From Methanomassiliicoccaceae archaeon UBA480 (GTDB taxonomy: Archaea; Thermoplasmatota; Thermoplasmata; Methanomassiliicoccales; Methanomethylophilaceae): 46,097 nucleotides of DNA. The notes beneath the pieces were generated by a model. It was not told where the DNA came from, searched no databases, and saw nothing but the letters and a program-made list of their open reading frames with translations. The DNA lies in NCBI GenBank assembly GCA_002506425.1, contig DAXO01000017.1, positions 1 to 46,097 of the forward strand. The letters run 5' to 3'. The translations under genes and the position numbers were made by a program. Of the stretch, positions 24,289 through 32,937 are shown piece after piece (the first letter of the stretch is position 1; each line of letters begins with the position of its first letter).

Positions 24289-25212
24289 TCAAATGCGTTT
24301 GAGATATCTCAGGTTGGGCTCGTAGACGAGGCCCTTGTCCATTAGGTTGTTGGATATCTCCTCGAGTTCGATGCTGCTTATGCCTTCGGCTTCGGCACGC
24401 CTCTCCAGCTCGTCGCGGGGGGCTCCCTTGCCGTCTGTGTCGAGCTCCTCGAGGAGGTTGAGGATGATGTCCTCCATCTGGCCGTGGTTCTGTCCGCCTG
24501 CCGGGGATCCCTCTTCGTCCACGTAGATCTCGTCGGCGCCTTCGTCGACGCCCTCGGGGAATCCGAAGTCGACTTCCTTTTCGGGGAGCAGTCTTCTCAG
24601 AGCGTTCTGGATGGTCTTCAGGTAGACTGCGGAGTCGGGCATCTGCCCGTAGTTGTCCAGGGCGTAGAGCATCCCCTCGGCCTGCACGGGGCTCATCCCC
24701 ATCTTGATGAGGTCCGGGGTCTTGGCGTCCGGGAGCGACACTACCTCTTTCATCCATTTGAGCCTGGCCCATGTGGATTTGGCCGTGTCGAGGAGCCATT
24801 CGTTGAGCGTGGTCTCATCGATCTTTATGATGCGCTCGGGGCGGACGGATACGAAGGTCCTTCCGTCGTCTCCGGTGTAGGCTCTCACCCTTCCTACTGC
24901 TGCGACGAAGCAAGGAGGCTCTATGTCGGCCATGGCGGCGGCGGCCTCGGGCTGGAATCTTCCGATGTTTAGGAAGAACTGGCCGTTGACGTCCTGGATC
25001 CTCGCTCTCCACATCGGTTCGTCCTCGGTGCCGCTGTTGGCCTTCTCCGTCATGGTTCCGGCTATGAGCACCCTGTTGATCTTCGCGCCGAGAGGAGATA
25101 CCAGATACGAAGGCATCTTCTCCTCGGTGGCCTTTATTTCTAGCGTCGCGGAGTTTATCTCGTTGGCGAAGACCCTCCACGCGGTCTCCCTGGGGTTCGC
25201 TTTACCGTTCAT
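24289..25212 (-). CDS. RPA-associated OB-fold protein (COG3390-type)
   Basis: 307 residues. An N-terminal OB-fold begins at 'INRVLIAGTMTEKAN' and continues through 'WRARIQDVNGQFFLNIG' and 'CFVAAVGRVRAYTGDDGR'; the C-terminal part is helical with a winged-helix-like tail 'ELERRAEAEGISSIELEEIS'. This layout is that of archaeal RPA small-subunit-like proteins that partner the large RPA. ATG 25212 overlaps the stop of the RPA large subunit as ATGA, so the two are co-translated. It is probably part of the single-stranded DNA binding complex for replication and repair. Name by family pattern; the partner role is well supported by the overlap. Confidence 0.82.
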   Translation of the reverse strand: MNGKANPRETAWRVFANEINSATLEIKATEEKMPSYLVSPLGAKINRVLIAGTMTEKANSGTEDEPMWRARIQDVNGQFFLNIGRFQPEAAAAMADIEPPCFVAAVGRVRAYTGDDGRTFVSVRPERIIKIDETTLNEWLLDTAKSTWARLKWMKEVVSLPDAKTPDLIKMGMSPVQAEGMLYALDNYGQMPDSAVYLKTIQNALRRLLPEKEVDFGFPEGVDEGADEIYVDEEGSPAGGQNHGQMEDIILNLLEELDTDGKGAPRDELERRAEAEGISSIELEEISNNLMDKGLVYEPNLRYLKRI

Positions 25213-26525
25213 ATGGCGGCCTCCACTTCCTCGAGGAGCTTCTCCGCTTCGGCCTGCACATCAACCTCCACGTTGGATGCCGATCTGACGATCATGCTCG
25301 GGCCGTAGTCGTCGCTCATCACGTTGCCTGTTATGCGTATCCGGCGGAGGAGAATTTTGCCTAGCAGTTCCCTTACGACGACCCCTTCGCCTCTTGCGGC
25401 GGCGAGACCCATCGCGGATGCCATGGAGACTCCGACGAGCTTCTCCGTATCCTCCCTGTTGACGATGGCTCCGATCGCTCCGGTGCCGTCGTCGATGACG
25501 AGCTTCATCCTCATGTCGGGAACGCCTTCGACGGTCCCGTGGATGGAGCAGACGCCGTTCATCATCGAGCGGTTGCAGTTCGGACATCTCTTGATGAGGC
25601 CGCTCCCGTTCTTCATGTCCACGACGACCCCTTCGATCGTTATGTCTAGGCCTCCGCCGATACGGGTGACCTCCTCGACGGTCTTCAGGGTATTGCCTTC
25701 TTCGACATCGAAGCTCCTGTCTATGCGCTCCACGACGGCACGGTCCCCGATGTTGAGCTGGGGTATGCCCTTCCAGGCGCGGATGTAGCAGTTCTTCGCT
25801 GAGATGGATTCGCCCGCCTTGAGCTCGAAGTCGTGCCAGGCGGAATACTGGATCTTGCCGGTCTCGTCGGCGATTATGCCGGAGTAGACGACCTTCTCCT
25901 CGCCCCTGCTTGTGATCTTGCGGGATTCGACAGAGAGGATCTTTCCAGCGACATTGACGTTCCCCATCCCCTCCCTTATGTCTCCTATTTTCACGTCGGA
26001 TGCGGAGAGGGACGCACCCGTGTTGGGGACATTGATCTCGACGCCTGGGGCGGCCTCGACCCTTCCACGGTTCCCTATGTTGATCTGAACTCTATCGTTC
26101 CAGAGTTTGCAGTAGCAGCTCTTGAATGTGTAGACAGATCCCTTCTCGAGCTGGACTGCTCCCGGCTCCCAGACGGTGAACGATGCCGTTCCCGTGTCAT
26201 CGCCGAGTATACCGGAGACGATGGTCTTGCTCAGACCCTTGACAGTGATGTTCTTGCTTTCGACGTAGACGATCTTGCCCAGGACGTCGACGTTCGTCTC
26301 GGATCCGTTGAGGTCCGCGATCTTCTTCGACGGATTGTTCGCGGTGGCGAATCCGCTATCGCTTCCGCCGTATTTCCTTATGATTCCGCGTTTGGCGGCG
26401 GTGATGTCGACGTGATAGTCGTCGAGGTATTTCCTCAACTCCGCCTTCAGCTGCTCATCGTCGATTCTGTTTCCGAGCACCCTTTTTATTTCTTCGATGT
26501 GGGGTGTTAGTTCATTTTCGTTCAT
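25209..26525 (-). CDS. rpa1: Replication protein A, large subunit
   Basis: Single-stranded DNA binding protein of 438 residues. Tandem OB-folds: 'VDVLGKIVYVESKNITVKG', 'VNVAGKILSVESRKITSRGE' and 'LDITIEGVVVDMKNGS', followed by a zinc finger CPNCNRSMMNGVCSIH and a terminal OB. The start at ATG 26525 ('MNENELTPHIEEIKRVLG') is preferred; the open frame to 26588 adds 21 residues without family similarity. First gene of the RPA pair; the spacer (26526-26716) upstream holds the znu terminator. Confidence 0.9.
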   Translation of the reverse strand: MNENELTPHIEEIKRVLGNRIDDEQLKAELRKYLDDYHVDITAAKRGIIRKYGGSDSGFATANNPSKKIADLNGSETNVDVLGKIVYVESKNITVKGLSKTIVSGILGDDTGTASFTVWEPGAVQLEKGSVYTFKSCYCKLWNDRVQINIGNRGRVEAAPGVEINVPNTGASLSASDVKIGDIREGMGNVNVAGKILSVESRKITSRGEEKVVYSGIIADETGKIQYSAWHDFELKAGESISAKNCYIRAWKGIPQLNIGDRAVVERIDRSFDVEEGNTLKTVEEVTRIGGGLDITIEGVVVDMKNGSGLIKRCPNCNRSMMNGVCSIHGTVEGVPDMRMKLVIDDGTGAIGAIVNREDTEKLVGVSMASAMGLAAARGEGVVVRELLGKILLRRIRITGNVMSDDYGPSMIVRSASNVEVDVQAEAEKLLEEVEAAI

Positions 26526-26672
26526 CGGATCGACCTGTCCGCAGAGGACCATGGCGTATCGAAGACGGACATAATATTGTTGTTCCATGCGGTAAGTGTA
26601 AGTCGCTTCGAGGACTGGTGATCCGAGAGAAGAAGGCGCTCCGCGGCCCGCATCGCAATGAAAGATGGTATG

Positions 26673-26704
26673 CCGCCGGGCAGGAGAAACAAGAATCCCG
26701 GCGG
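26673..26704 (-). terminator. Terminator hairpin after the Zn/Mn transport operon
   Basis: CCGCCGGG (26673-26680) and CCCGGCGG (26697-26704) make an 8-bp GC stem with a 16-base loop, starting 13 bases past the permease stop on the minus strand. It separates the transport operon from rpa1. At first sight it resembles a tRNA arm, but no cloverleaf can be drawn. Confidence 0.5.
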
Positions 26705-26716
26705 TTTGGACTCCAA

Positions 26717-27586
26717 TCAGGACTTTTCGATACCCCTCCTTGATGCCATCATTTTGTACAGCAGCACGATGACAAATGCGAGGCCGATGACCAGGACAAC
26801 GGTGGCGCCGGGAGGCGTATCCGTCATCAGGGACAGGAAGAGGCCCGCCGCCGACAGGGTGAGCGCGTACGCCGTCGCTCTTCCCATCGTCCCGGAGATG
26901 CCGCGCGAGAACAGGCAGCCCATGGCCGCAGGGATAGTCATCAGAGCCATGATCATCACGATTCCGACGACGTTGGCGACCATCACGCAGGTCACGGCTA
27001 TGAGGATGTGGAGGATCAGATCCAGAGCCTGCGTGCGGACGCCAGAAATCCTGGCGAAGTCAGCATCGAACGTCAGGATGCGGAGGTCGCGGTAGAAGAG
27101 GGCCACTATCGCCAGGATGACCACTGTCACGCCCTCCATTATGTGCAGCTTCCCCGAATCGATAAGCAGCATGTTGCCAAACAGGATCGTCTCGTACGAG
27201 GACGGAACCAGCACGCTCCTGTCCACGTAGCACATGAAGATCACTCCCGCGGCCATGCCTACGGCCCAGAGCACCCCTATCACGGAGTCCTCCCTGAGCT
27301 CGTCGACCTTCTTGCAGACCACCATGACGACGGCCGCCGCGATGCTGAAGATCAGCGCACCTATCATGGGGGTCATCCACGAGACCGCGAAGACGGACAT
27401 CACGTAGTATGCGAATCCGACGCCTCCGAATGTGGTATGGGCTATCCCGCCGGTCACGGAGACCATGCGGTTGATCACGACGTACGTCCCGATGACGCCG
27501 CACAATATGCAGGCGAGCACCGTCGCGACGAACATGTTCTGTATCAGAGGGATGCCCAGATAGTCGATCACGTTTGTCATCGCCAT
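26717..27586 (-). CDS. znuB: Zn/Mn ABC transporter permease
   Basis: 289-residue membrane component of a metal-type ABC-3 permease, with about eight helices ('MFVATVLACILCGVIGTYVV', 'AHTTFGGVGFAYYV', 'AVSWMTPMIGALIFSIAAAV'). Signature 'GGIAHTTFGGVG', the loop that contacts the ATPase, is present. It overlaps the ATPase gene upstream by 10 bases. Third gene of the A-C-B operon on the minus strand. Metal could be zinc, manganese or iron; zinc is preferred because of the His-rich binding protein. Confidence 0.85.
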   Translation of the reverse strand: MAMTNVIDYLGIPLIQNMFVATVLACILCGVIGTYVVINRMVSVTGGIAHTTFGGVGFAYYVMSVFAVSWMTPMIGALIFSIAAAVVMVVCKKVDELREDSVIGVLWAVGMAAGVIFMCYVDRSVLVPSSYETILFGNMLLIDSGKLHIMEGVTVVILAIVALFYRDLRILTFDADFARISGVRTQALDLILHILIAVTCVMVANVVGIVMIMALMTIPAAMGCLFSRGISGTMGRATAYALTLSAAGLFLSLMTDTPPGATVVLVIGLAFVIVLLYKMMASRRGIEKS

Positions 27587-28281
27587 GCCTCCTCGGTATG
27601 TCCGCGTAGGTCGGACGGATCCATCTCCGTCACGGTCCCGTCGACGCGCACGATCCTGTCGATGAGGTCCGACACGTCGCCGGTGTCATGGGTGATCATC
27701 ATGACGGTGACGCCGTCTTTCTTGGCATCCGCCAGGATGCTGTGCATCCTAGTCCTCATATCCGGGTCTATGCTGGCAGTGGGTTCGTCCAGGAGGAGGA
27801 TCCCGGGATTGGAGACGAGGGCTCTAGCCAGCAGCATGCGCTGCATCTGCCCGCCCGAGAGGTCCCCGATGCGTCTGCTGCGGAGCTCCTCTATCCCGGT
27901 CCGCTCCATCGTCTCCGTCACCCGCACTTCCGCGTCCGGATTCCGGCGCGGGAGGAAACCCTCCTCGGGCCTCAGGCCCATGCGGACAACCTCTTCTACG
28001 GTGATAGGGTACTTCCTGTCGAACTTGCCGAACTGGGGCATGTAGCCTATCCTGCCGCACGCCTCGTTGGGAGAAACGCCGTCGACGGCGACCCGGCCCC
28101 TGCTGGGTGCCATCAGCCCGAGCACCGTCCTGAACAGCGTGGTCTTGCCTCCTCCGTTGGGGCCGGTCACAGCCATGAAGTCCCCATCCATGACCTTCAG
28201 GCTGATGTCCCTCAGCACCCTGGCATCGGCGTAGCTCACGCTCACGGAATCGAGCTCTATGCGCGGCGTTCCTCCACTCAT
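27577..28281 (-). CDS. znuC: Zn/Mn ABC transporter ATP-binding protein
   Basis: 234-residue ABC ATPase: Walker A 'GPNGGGKTTLF' at residues 40-50, Q-loop 'YMPQFGKF', signature 'LSGGQMQRM', Walker B 'ILLLDEPTAS', and switch His in 'VMMITHDTGDV'. All motifs are intact, so it should power metal import with the adjacent permease and binding protein. ATG 28281 is 2 bases from the stop of the binding protein gene; the 3' end overlaps the permease gene by 10 bases. Confidence 0.92.
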   Translation of the reverse strand: MSGGTPRIELDSVSVSYADARVLRDISLKVMDGDFMAVTGPNGGGKTTLFRTVLGLMAPSRGRVAVDGVSPNEACGRIGYMPQFGKFDRKYPITVEEVVRMGLRPEEGFLPRRNPDAEVRVTETMERTGIEELRSRRIGDLSGGQMQRMLLARALVSNPGILLLDEPTASIDPDMRTRMHSILADAKKDGVTVMMITHDTGDVSDLIDRIVRVDGTVTEMDPSDLRGHTEEAWR

Positions 28282-28283
28282 TT

Positions 28284-29204
28284 TCAGGCCTTCTTGAAGT
28301 CTTCCTCGAGGAAGTCCAGGAATTCGGAGATCGATTCCAGCATGTCGTCCGAAGTGGGGCTGACAACATGGACTTCGATCCCGGCATCCTCCAGGGTGGA
28401 GCGTCCTTCGTATCCCTCATCGGTGGTGGACACGAAGATGGATTTGCATCCCTCGTCCTTGATCATGGAGACGGCCTGCGAGGGGGTCACCTCGCCGTTG
28501 GCCTCGACCGATACCATGTGGATGTCGATGCCGAATCTGTCGGCATACTGCTGAAGGAGATACTGCCATGCAGGGTGCCAGACCATCACGTGCTTGTGGC
28601 CCGTGCCGGCGACGGAGGCGACTTCCGTCATCTTCTTGTCGATGCTGTCGACGTCCTTGTTGAACTTCTCGAGGTTCGACTTGTAGTCGTCGGCTCCATC
28701 GGGGTTGAGGGCCGAGACCTCCTTCTCCACATAGGCAGCGATCTGCCTCAGTATGTCAGGAGAGGTCCATATGTGGGCATCGGTGGCGGATTCCTCATGC
28801 TCGTGGTGATGGTGCTCCACGTTGGGGAGGGCCGTGTATTCGATATTCTTGGAGATGTCCGCTATTTTGACGGAGGAGGGGATGTCCTTCTGGACGGCAT
28901 CGAAGAATGCGGTCTCCCACTCGACTCCCGTTCCGATTTTGAAATACAGCTTGGAGCTGTAAAGGTCCGATACGTTGCTGGGCGTGGAATACGCCTCATG
29001 GGGGTTCACATTGGGCCCCATCATCGAGACGACGCGGAAGTCGTCGCCTACGATCCTCTCGACGATATCCTTCTCCCAGCTCATCGTGACCGTGATGGTC
29101 TCGGCACCGTCGTCTTTCTCATCGCCGTTATGGGCGAGAACCAAGCAGGCTCCCGCTGCGATGATTATTACGACTGCGATTGCTGCAAGTGTGCTTGTTT
29201 TCAT
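28284..29204 (-). CDS. znuA: Metal-binding ABC lipoprotein-like protein ZnuA
   Basis: 306-residue cluster-9 solute-binding protein with a membrane anchor 'LAAIAVVIIIAAGACLVLA' whose 'GACL' looks like a lipobox-like site. A His/Glu-rich stretch 'EHHHHEHEE' at about residues 130-140 sits before 'ATDAHIWTSPDI', the usual pattern of zinc-binding ZnuA; 'MMGPNVNPHEAYSTPSN' and 'VMVWHPAWQYLL' hold further metal ligands. Likely captures zinc outside the membrane and hands it to the permease. First gene of the operon; preceded by a very AT-rich upstream region. Confidence 0.88.
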   Translation of the reverse strand: MKTSTLAAIAVVIIIAAGACLVLAHNGDEKDDGAETITVTMSWEKDIVERIVGDDFRVVSMMGPNVNPHEAYSTPSNVSDLYSSKLYFKIGTGVEWETAFFDAVQKDIPSSVKIADISKNIEYTALPNVEHHHHEHEESATDAHIWTSPDILRQIAAYVEKEVSALNPDGADDYKSNLEKFNKDVDSIDKKMTEVASVAGTGHKHVMVWHPAWQYLLQQYADRFGIDIHMVSVEANGEVTPSQAVSMIKDEGCKSIFVSTTDEGYEGRSTLEDAGIEVHVVSPTSDDMLESISEFLDFLEEDFKKA

Positions 29205-29281
29205 CGAAGTGCGGTTTTCGATTATTGTTATTAATATATATCGATTTAATTATTAACATTTGATTTATTATGGATTTAATA
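29205..29281 (-). promoter_or_regulatory. AT-rich promoter/operator region of the znu operon
   Basis: On the minus strand this 77-base region is nearly all A/T, with several overlapping TATA-like boxes (TATATATTAATAA) and an imperfect inverted arrangement of GTTATTAA and GTTAATAA about 20 bases apart. It is the obvious binding place for a zinc- or metal-responsive repressor, not identified here. The gap to the divergent purP (29282-29423) holds only the purP TATA box. Confidence 0.45.
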
Positions 29282-29394
29282 TTAATAATTACGATGATTT
29301 ATAACAACATTGCATTCGTTCCCGGCGAGATGCCGACGCCGGTAGGAGATGCGGCAGAGAATCCGTGGTTGATCTCCAGCACCCAGTAGCCAAG

Positions 29395-29402
29395 GTTTAT
29401 AC
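29395..29402 (+). promoter_or_regulatory. TATA box of purP
   Basis: GTTTATAC is centred about 26 bases before ATG 29424, which fits a leaderless start there and argues against the TTG at 29415. Confidence 0.55.
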
Positions 29403-29423
29403 GGTGGAGCGCTATTGTCCAAT

Positions 29424-30497
29424 ATGGTTCCCAAGAGCAAGATCGATGAGATTCTGGACGAGTACGACCCGAACGACATCACCATTGCAACCTTGTGCTC
29501 CCATTCCTCGCTTCAGATTTTCCACGGCGCCAGGAAGATGGGCTTCAAGACCCTAGGTCTGACTATCACTCACAGCACGAAGTACTACGACGCTTTCCCT
29601 CTGGCAAAGCCTGACGAGATCCTTCGTTTCAAGGACTTCGACGACTTCGAGGAGCGCACCGGGGAGCTCTTGGACAGGAACACGATCATCATCCCCCACG
29701 GTTCCTTCGTCGAGTACATGGGTCCCCGCAGGTTCGCGGATATGCCCGTGCCGTCCTATGGGAACAGGGCGGTTCTGGGATGGGAGTCCGACAGGGACAA
29801 GCAGAGGCAGTGGATCACGTCCGCGGGCGTTCCGATGCCCAAGCTTATCACCGACGCCAGGGAGATCAACGAACCCGTCATGGTGAAGTACCATGGGGCC
29901 AAGGGCGGAAGGGGATACTTCATAGCCATGGACTATCCCGATTTCAAGATGTCCATAGATCCGAGCCAGCCCTACACCATCCAGGAGTACTGCCTCGGAA
30001 CCAGGTACTATCTCCACTTCTTCTACGACCCGTTCAAGACCGACGGATACAGGTGCGAGCAGGGCGGATCCCTCGAGCTCCTCTCCATCGACAGGCGCGA
30101 CGAGTCGAACATCGACGAGATGTACAAGCTCGGATCCATCGAGGAGTCCAAGAGGCACGGCCTCTACCCATCCTTCGTCGTGACCGGGAACACGTCCGTC
30201 GTCATCAGGGAGTCTCTGCTGCCCAAGGCCTTCGAGATGGCCGAAGCGGTCGTCAACAAGTCCTATGAGCTCTTCGGAGGCATGTGGGGGCCGTTCTGCC
30301 TCGAGACCGTCGTGTCCGACAAGCTGGAGTTCAAGGTGTTCGAGATCTCCACGAGGATCGTGGCGGGAACCAACCCGTTCATCTCCGGATCCCCCTACGC
30401 GGATCTCATCTATCCCGGTCTGAGTACCGGTGCCAGGCTGTCCATGGAGATCAGGGATGCCATCCAGCAGGGCCACCTGAAGGACATCATGTCCTGA
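29424..30497 (+). CDS. purP: FAICAR synthetase PurP (formate-dependent)
   Basis: ATP-grasp enzyme that formylates AICAR with formate and ATP to FAICAR, the archaeal route to step 9 of purine synthesis. 357 residues from ATG 29424. Landmarks: 'ATLCSHSSLQIFHGARKMGF', 'IPHGSFVEYMG', 'VMVKYHGAKGGRGYFIA' (ATP-grasp loop) and 'EFKVFEISTRIVAGTNPFI'. Two starts are possible (TTG 29415, ATG 29424); the TATA spacing favours ATG. A purH gene 8 kb downstream could do the same step by another route (see findings). Confidence 0.95.
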   Translation: MVPKSKIDEILDEYDPNDITIATLCSHSSLQIFHGARKMGFKTLGLTITHSTKYYDAFPLAKPDEILRFKDFDDFEERTGELLDRNTIIIPHGSFVEYMGPRRFADMPVPSYGNRAVLGWESDRDKQRQWITSAGVPMPKLITDAREINEPVMVKYHGAKGGRGYFIAMDYPDFKMSIDPSQPYTIQEYCLGTRYYLHFFYDPFKTDGYRCEQGGSLELLSIDRRDESNIDEMYKLGSIEESKRHGLYPSFVVTGNTSVVIRESLLPKAFEMAEAVVNKSYELFGGMWGPFCLETVVSDKLEFKVFEISTRIVAGTNPFISGSPYADLIYPGLSTGARLSMEIRDAIQQGHLKDIMS

Positions 30498-30561
30498 GGC
30501 CGTCGAAAACCCATTCACCAACCATTTTAATCAACAATCCCAATCGGTGTAGACAAGAGGA

Positions 30562-31722
30562 ATGCCCATGGTATCGAAGAGGCTCCAGGAGATCCCCGCG
30601 TCGGGGACGATCGCAATTTCCAATCTGGTCAGTCAGATGAAGGCGGAGGGCGTGGACATAGTCTCGTTCTCCATGGGAGAGCCGGATTTCACAACGCCTG
30701 AGAACATCATCGATGCCTGCTGCGATGCGCTGCACAGCGGATTCACCCATTATACTCCTTCCATGGGCATACCTGAGCTCAGGGAGGCCGTCGCCGATAT
30801 GGAGAGCAGGGTCGACGGAGTCCCCTGCAGGGCGTCCAACGTGCTCATCACGCCTACCAAGCAGGCTATCTTCATGATCGCCCTGGCATATATCAATCCG
30901 GGTGACGAGGTAATCCTTCCAGACCCGTCATGGGTCTCCTACGAGGCTTGCGTCCGCCTGGCCGGAGGCGTGCCGGTATATATTCCGACCAAGTTCGAGG
31001 ACGAGTTCGTCGTCGACCCCGCGCTCATCGAGGCCGCGATCACCCCCAGGACGAGGATGATCATCCTCAACACTCCTTCCAATCCCACCGGAACAGTCAT
31101 TCCTCGTGAGGTTCTGAGGCAGATCGCCGATATCGCCATCGCCAACGACCTCCTCGTGCTCTCCGACGAGATCTACGAGAGCATCATCTACGAGGGCAAG
31201 CACACATCCATAGCGTCCTTCCCGGAGATGTTCGACCGCACCCTGCTCGTGTCCGGCCTGTCCAAGACGTACGCCATGACCGGATGGAGGCTCGGATGGG
31301 CCGTCGCTTCCGAGGAGAACATCAAGGCCATCAACAAGCTCCAGTCCCATTCCATCTCGTGCTGCGTGTCCTTCGTCCAGAAGGCGGCCGTCGAGGCGAT
31401 CCGCGGACCGCAGGATGCAAAGGAGGCTATGGTGAAGGAGTTCAGGAAGAGGCGCGATCTGGCACTCGATCTGATATCCGAGATCCCCCAGCTCGAGTGC
31501 AACGTTCCCAAGGGCGCGTTCTATGTGTTCCCCAGATACAGCATCGATATGCCCTCGGCCAAGCTGGCAGAGGTCCTTCTCAAGGAGGGCCATGTGGCCG
31601 TGACTCCTGGAACCGCTTTCGGTCCTGGCGGGGAGGGATTCTTCAGAGTCTCCTATGCGACCTCCGAAGACCAGATTCGCGAGGGATTCGACAGGATCAA
31701 GAAGACCCTGGCTTCTCTTTGA
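30562..31722 (+). CDS. Class I/II PLP aminotransferase
   Basis: 386-residue fold-type I aminotransferase of the aspartate/aromatic group. The PLP-binding Lys lies in 'SGLSKTYAMTGWRLGW', with 'NTPSNPTGTVI' and 'SDEIYESIIYEGKHTS' upstream and Arg in 'FFRVSYATS' for the substrate carboxylate. An AGAGG Shine-Dalgarno precedes ATG 30562 and TTTTAATC lies upstream. Likely substrates are aspartate or an aromatic amino acid, but the exact one cannot be read from sequence. It ends 10 bases before a GC-rich hairpin. Confidence 0.88.
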   Translation: MPMVSKRLQEIPASGTIAISNLVSQMKAEGVDIVSFSMGEPDFTTPENIIDACCDALHSGFTHYTPSMGIPELREAVADMESRVDGVPCRASNVLITPTKQAIFMIALAYINPGDEVILPDPSWVSYEACVRLAGGVPVYIPTKFEDEFVVDPALIEAAITPRTRMIILNTPSNPTGTVIPREVLRQIADIAIANDLLVLSDEIYESIIYEGKHTSIASFPEMFDRTLLVSGLSKTYAMTGWRLGWAVASEENIKAINKLQSHSISCCVSFVQKAAVEAIRGPQDAKEAMVKEFRKRRDLALDLISEIPQLECNVPKGAFYVFPRYSIDMPSAKLAEVLLKEGHVAVTPGTAFGPGGEGFFRVSYATSEDQIREGFDRIKKTLASL

Positions 31723-31731
31723 TCAGTAAAC

Positions 31732-31766
31732 CGCCGACCGATATCGCACAGAGATGTCGGTCGGCG
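31732..31766 (+). terminator. Terminator hairpin after the aminotransferase, plus GC palindrome
   Basis: CGCCGACCGA (31732-31741) pairs with TCGGTCGGCG (31757-31766), 10 bp and a 15-base loop, followed by an AT-rich run. A second palindrome, CGCGCGC(31793-31799) with GCGCGCG (31805-31811), lies just before a TATA-like CTTTAATA (31815-31822) for the next operon. Confidence 0.55.
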
Positions 31767-31870
31767 TACATATCGTTCTATACAGACTGCGTCGCGCGCA
31801 TTCCGCGCGCGTACCTTTAATAGGGATGCTCTGATAACCGGCTGATAGCCTCAGGGCATGAGGGATTATA

Positions 31871-32935
31871 TTGAGCAGGATGCTGTACACAGTGGGCCCC
31901 GTCTATGTGGCGCCCGATACGCTTCAATCTATGACAAAGCCGATGATCACGCACCGCTCTCCCGAGTACAAGGAGCTCCACGCGGGGATCGTCGACAAAA
32001 TCAAGAAGACTCTGGACACCGACATGGATGTCTTCCTCGTCTCCGGATCCGCCACAGTGTTCAACGAGGGCGCGATCAGGAACGCCGTTTCCGACAGGAT
32101 GCTCGGCATCACCAACGGATCCTTCGGAAACAGACTGATCGAGATCGGAGAGCTCAACGGCAAAGTCGTCGACAAGGTCCAGGTCCCCTGGGGCAAAGCA
32201 ATGAGGCCCGAGGACATCGCAGGCAAGGTCGGAAAGGATACCGAGGCCGTCTGCTGGTGCGCGAACGAGTCATCCACCGGAGTGTTCAGCGACTCCGTCG
32301 CCATCTCCAAGGCAGTATCGGAGCAGAATCCCGACGCGCTGAAGATCGTCGATGCCGTGACCGCCGCCTACACCAAGGATCTGAGGGTCAAGGATATGGA
32401 CGCGGATGCCATCATCTTCGGGACCCAGAAGGCTCTGGCTCTGCCTCCGGGAATGGCCATCATGCTGTGCTCCGAGAGGATGCTCGACAAGGCCAAGACC
32501 GTGAAGAACCGCGGATTCTACACGGATCTGCTCAAGATCAAGAAGCAGAGCGATGTGAACTATGCTCTGACCACGCCGCCTGTCTCCCTCATGTACGGAC
32601 TCGACTACCAGCTGGACAAGTTGCTGGGCGAGGGCATGGGCCATGTCTACGAGCGCCACGCCGAGATGGCCAAGCTCGTCGAGGACTGGGCGGATGCGAA
32701 GCTTGCCGGCGTGTTCCCAGAAGAGGGCTACAGGTCGAAGGGCATATCCGTTCTCAACAGGGGCGATCTCGATTTCGATGCCTTCCACAAGAAGCTCAAG
32801 GCAAAGGGATACGAGATCTCCAACGGATACGGAGACATCAAGGAGAAGACATTCAGGATCGGTCATATGGGAGACGTCACGCCTGCAGGCGTGAAGGAGC
32901 TCCTGGCCGTCATGGACGAGATTTTGGAGGAGTGA
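31871..32935 (+). CDS. Class V aminotransferase, phosphoserine-type
   Basis: 354-residue PLP enzyme of the serine-pyruvate/alanine-glyoxylate type. 'YTVGPVYVAPDTLQSM' and 'THRSPEYKELHAGI' open it, and the PLP Lys lies in 'IFGTQKALALPPGMAI'. In methanogens this class supplies phosphoserine aminotransferase activity in place of SerC, and it sits 2 bases before serA, so 3-phosphohydroxypyruvate is the likely substrate. Start uncertain: TTG 31871 or ATG 31880; I give the TTG because GAGGG lies 5 bases upstream of it. Confidence 0.86.
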   Translation: MSRMLYTVGPVYVAPDTLQSMTKPMITHRSPEYKELHAGIVDKIKKTLDTDMDVFLVSGSATVFNEGAIRNAVSDRMLGITNGSFGNRLIEIGELNGKVVDKVQVPWGKAMRPEDIAGKVGKDTEAVCWCANESSTGVFSDSVAISKAVSEQNPDALKIVDAVTAAYTKDLRVKDMDADAIIFGTQKALALPPGMAIMLCSERMLDKAKTVKNRGFYTDLLKIKKQSDVNYALTTPPVSLMYGLDYQLDKLLGEGMGHVYERHAEMAKLVEDWADAKLAGVFPEEGYRSKGISVLNRGDLDFDAFHKKLKAKGYEISNGYGDIKEKTFRIGHMGDVTPAGVKELLAVMDEILEE

Positions 32936-32937
32936 AG

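Noticed and set aside
26673..26716. Possible tRNA after the permease gene
   Set aside because: Only one long stem exists, with a 16-base loop and no cloverleaf; it fits a terminator better.
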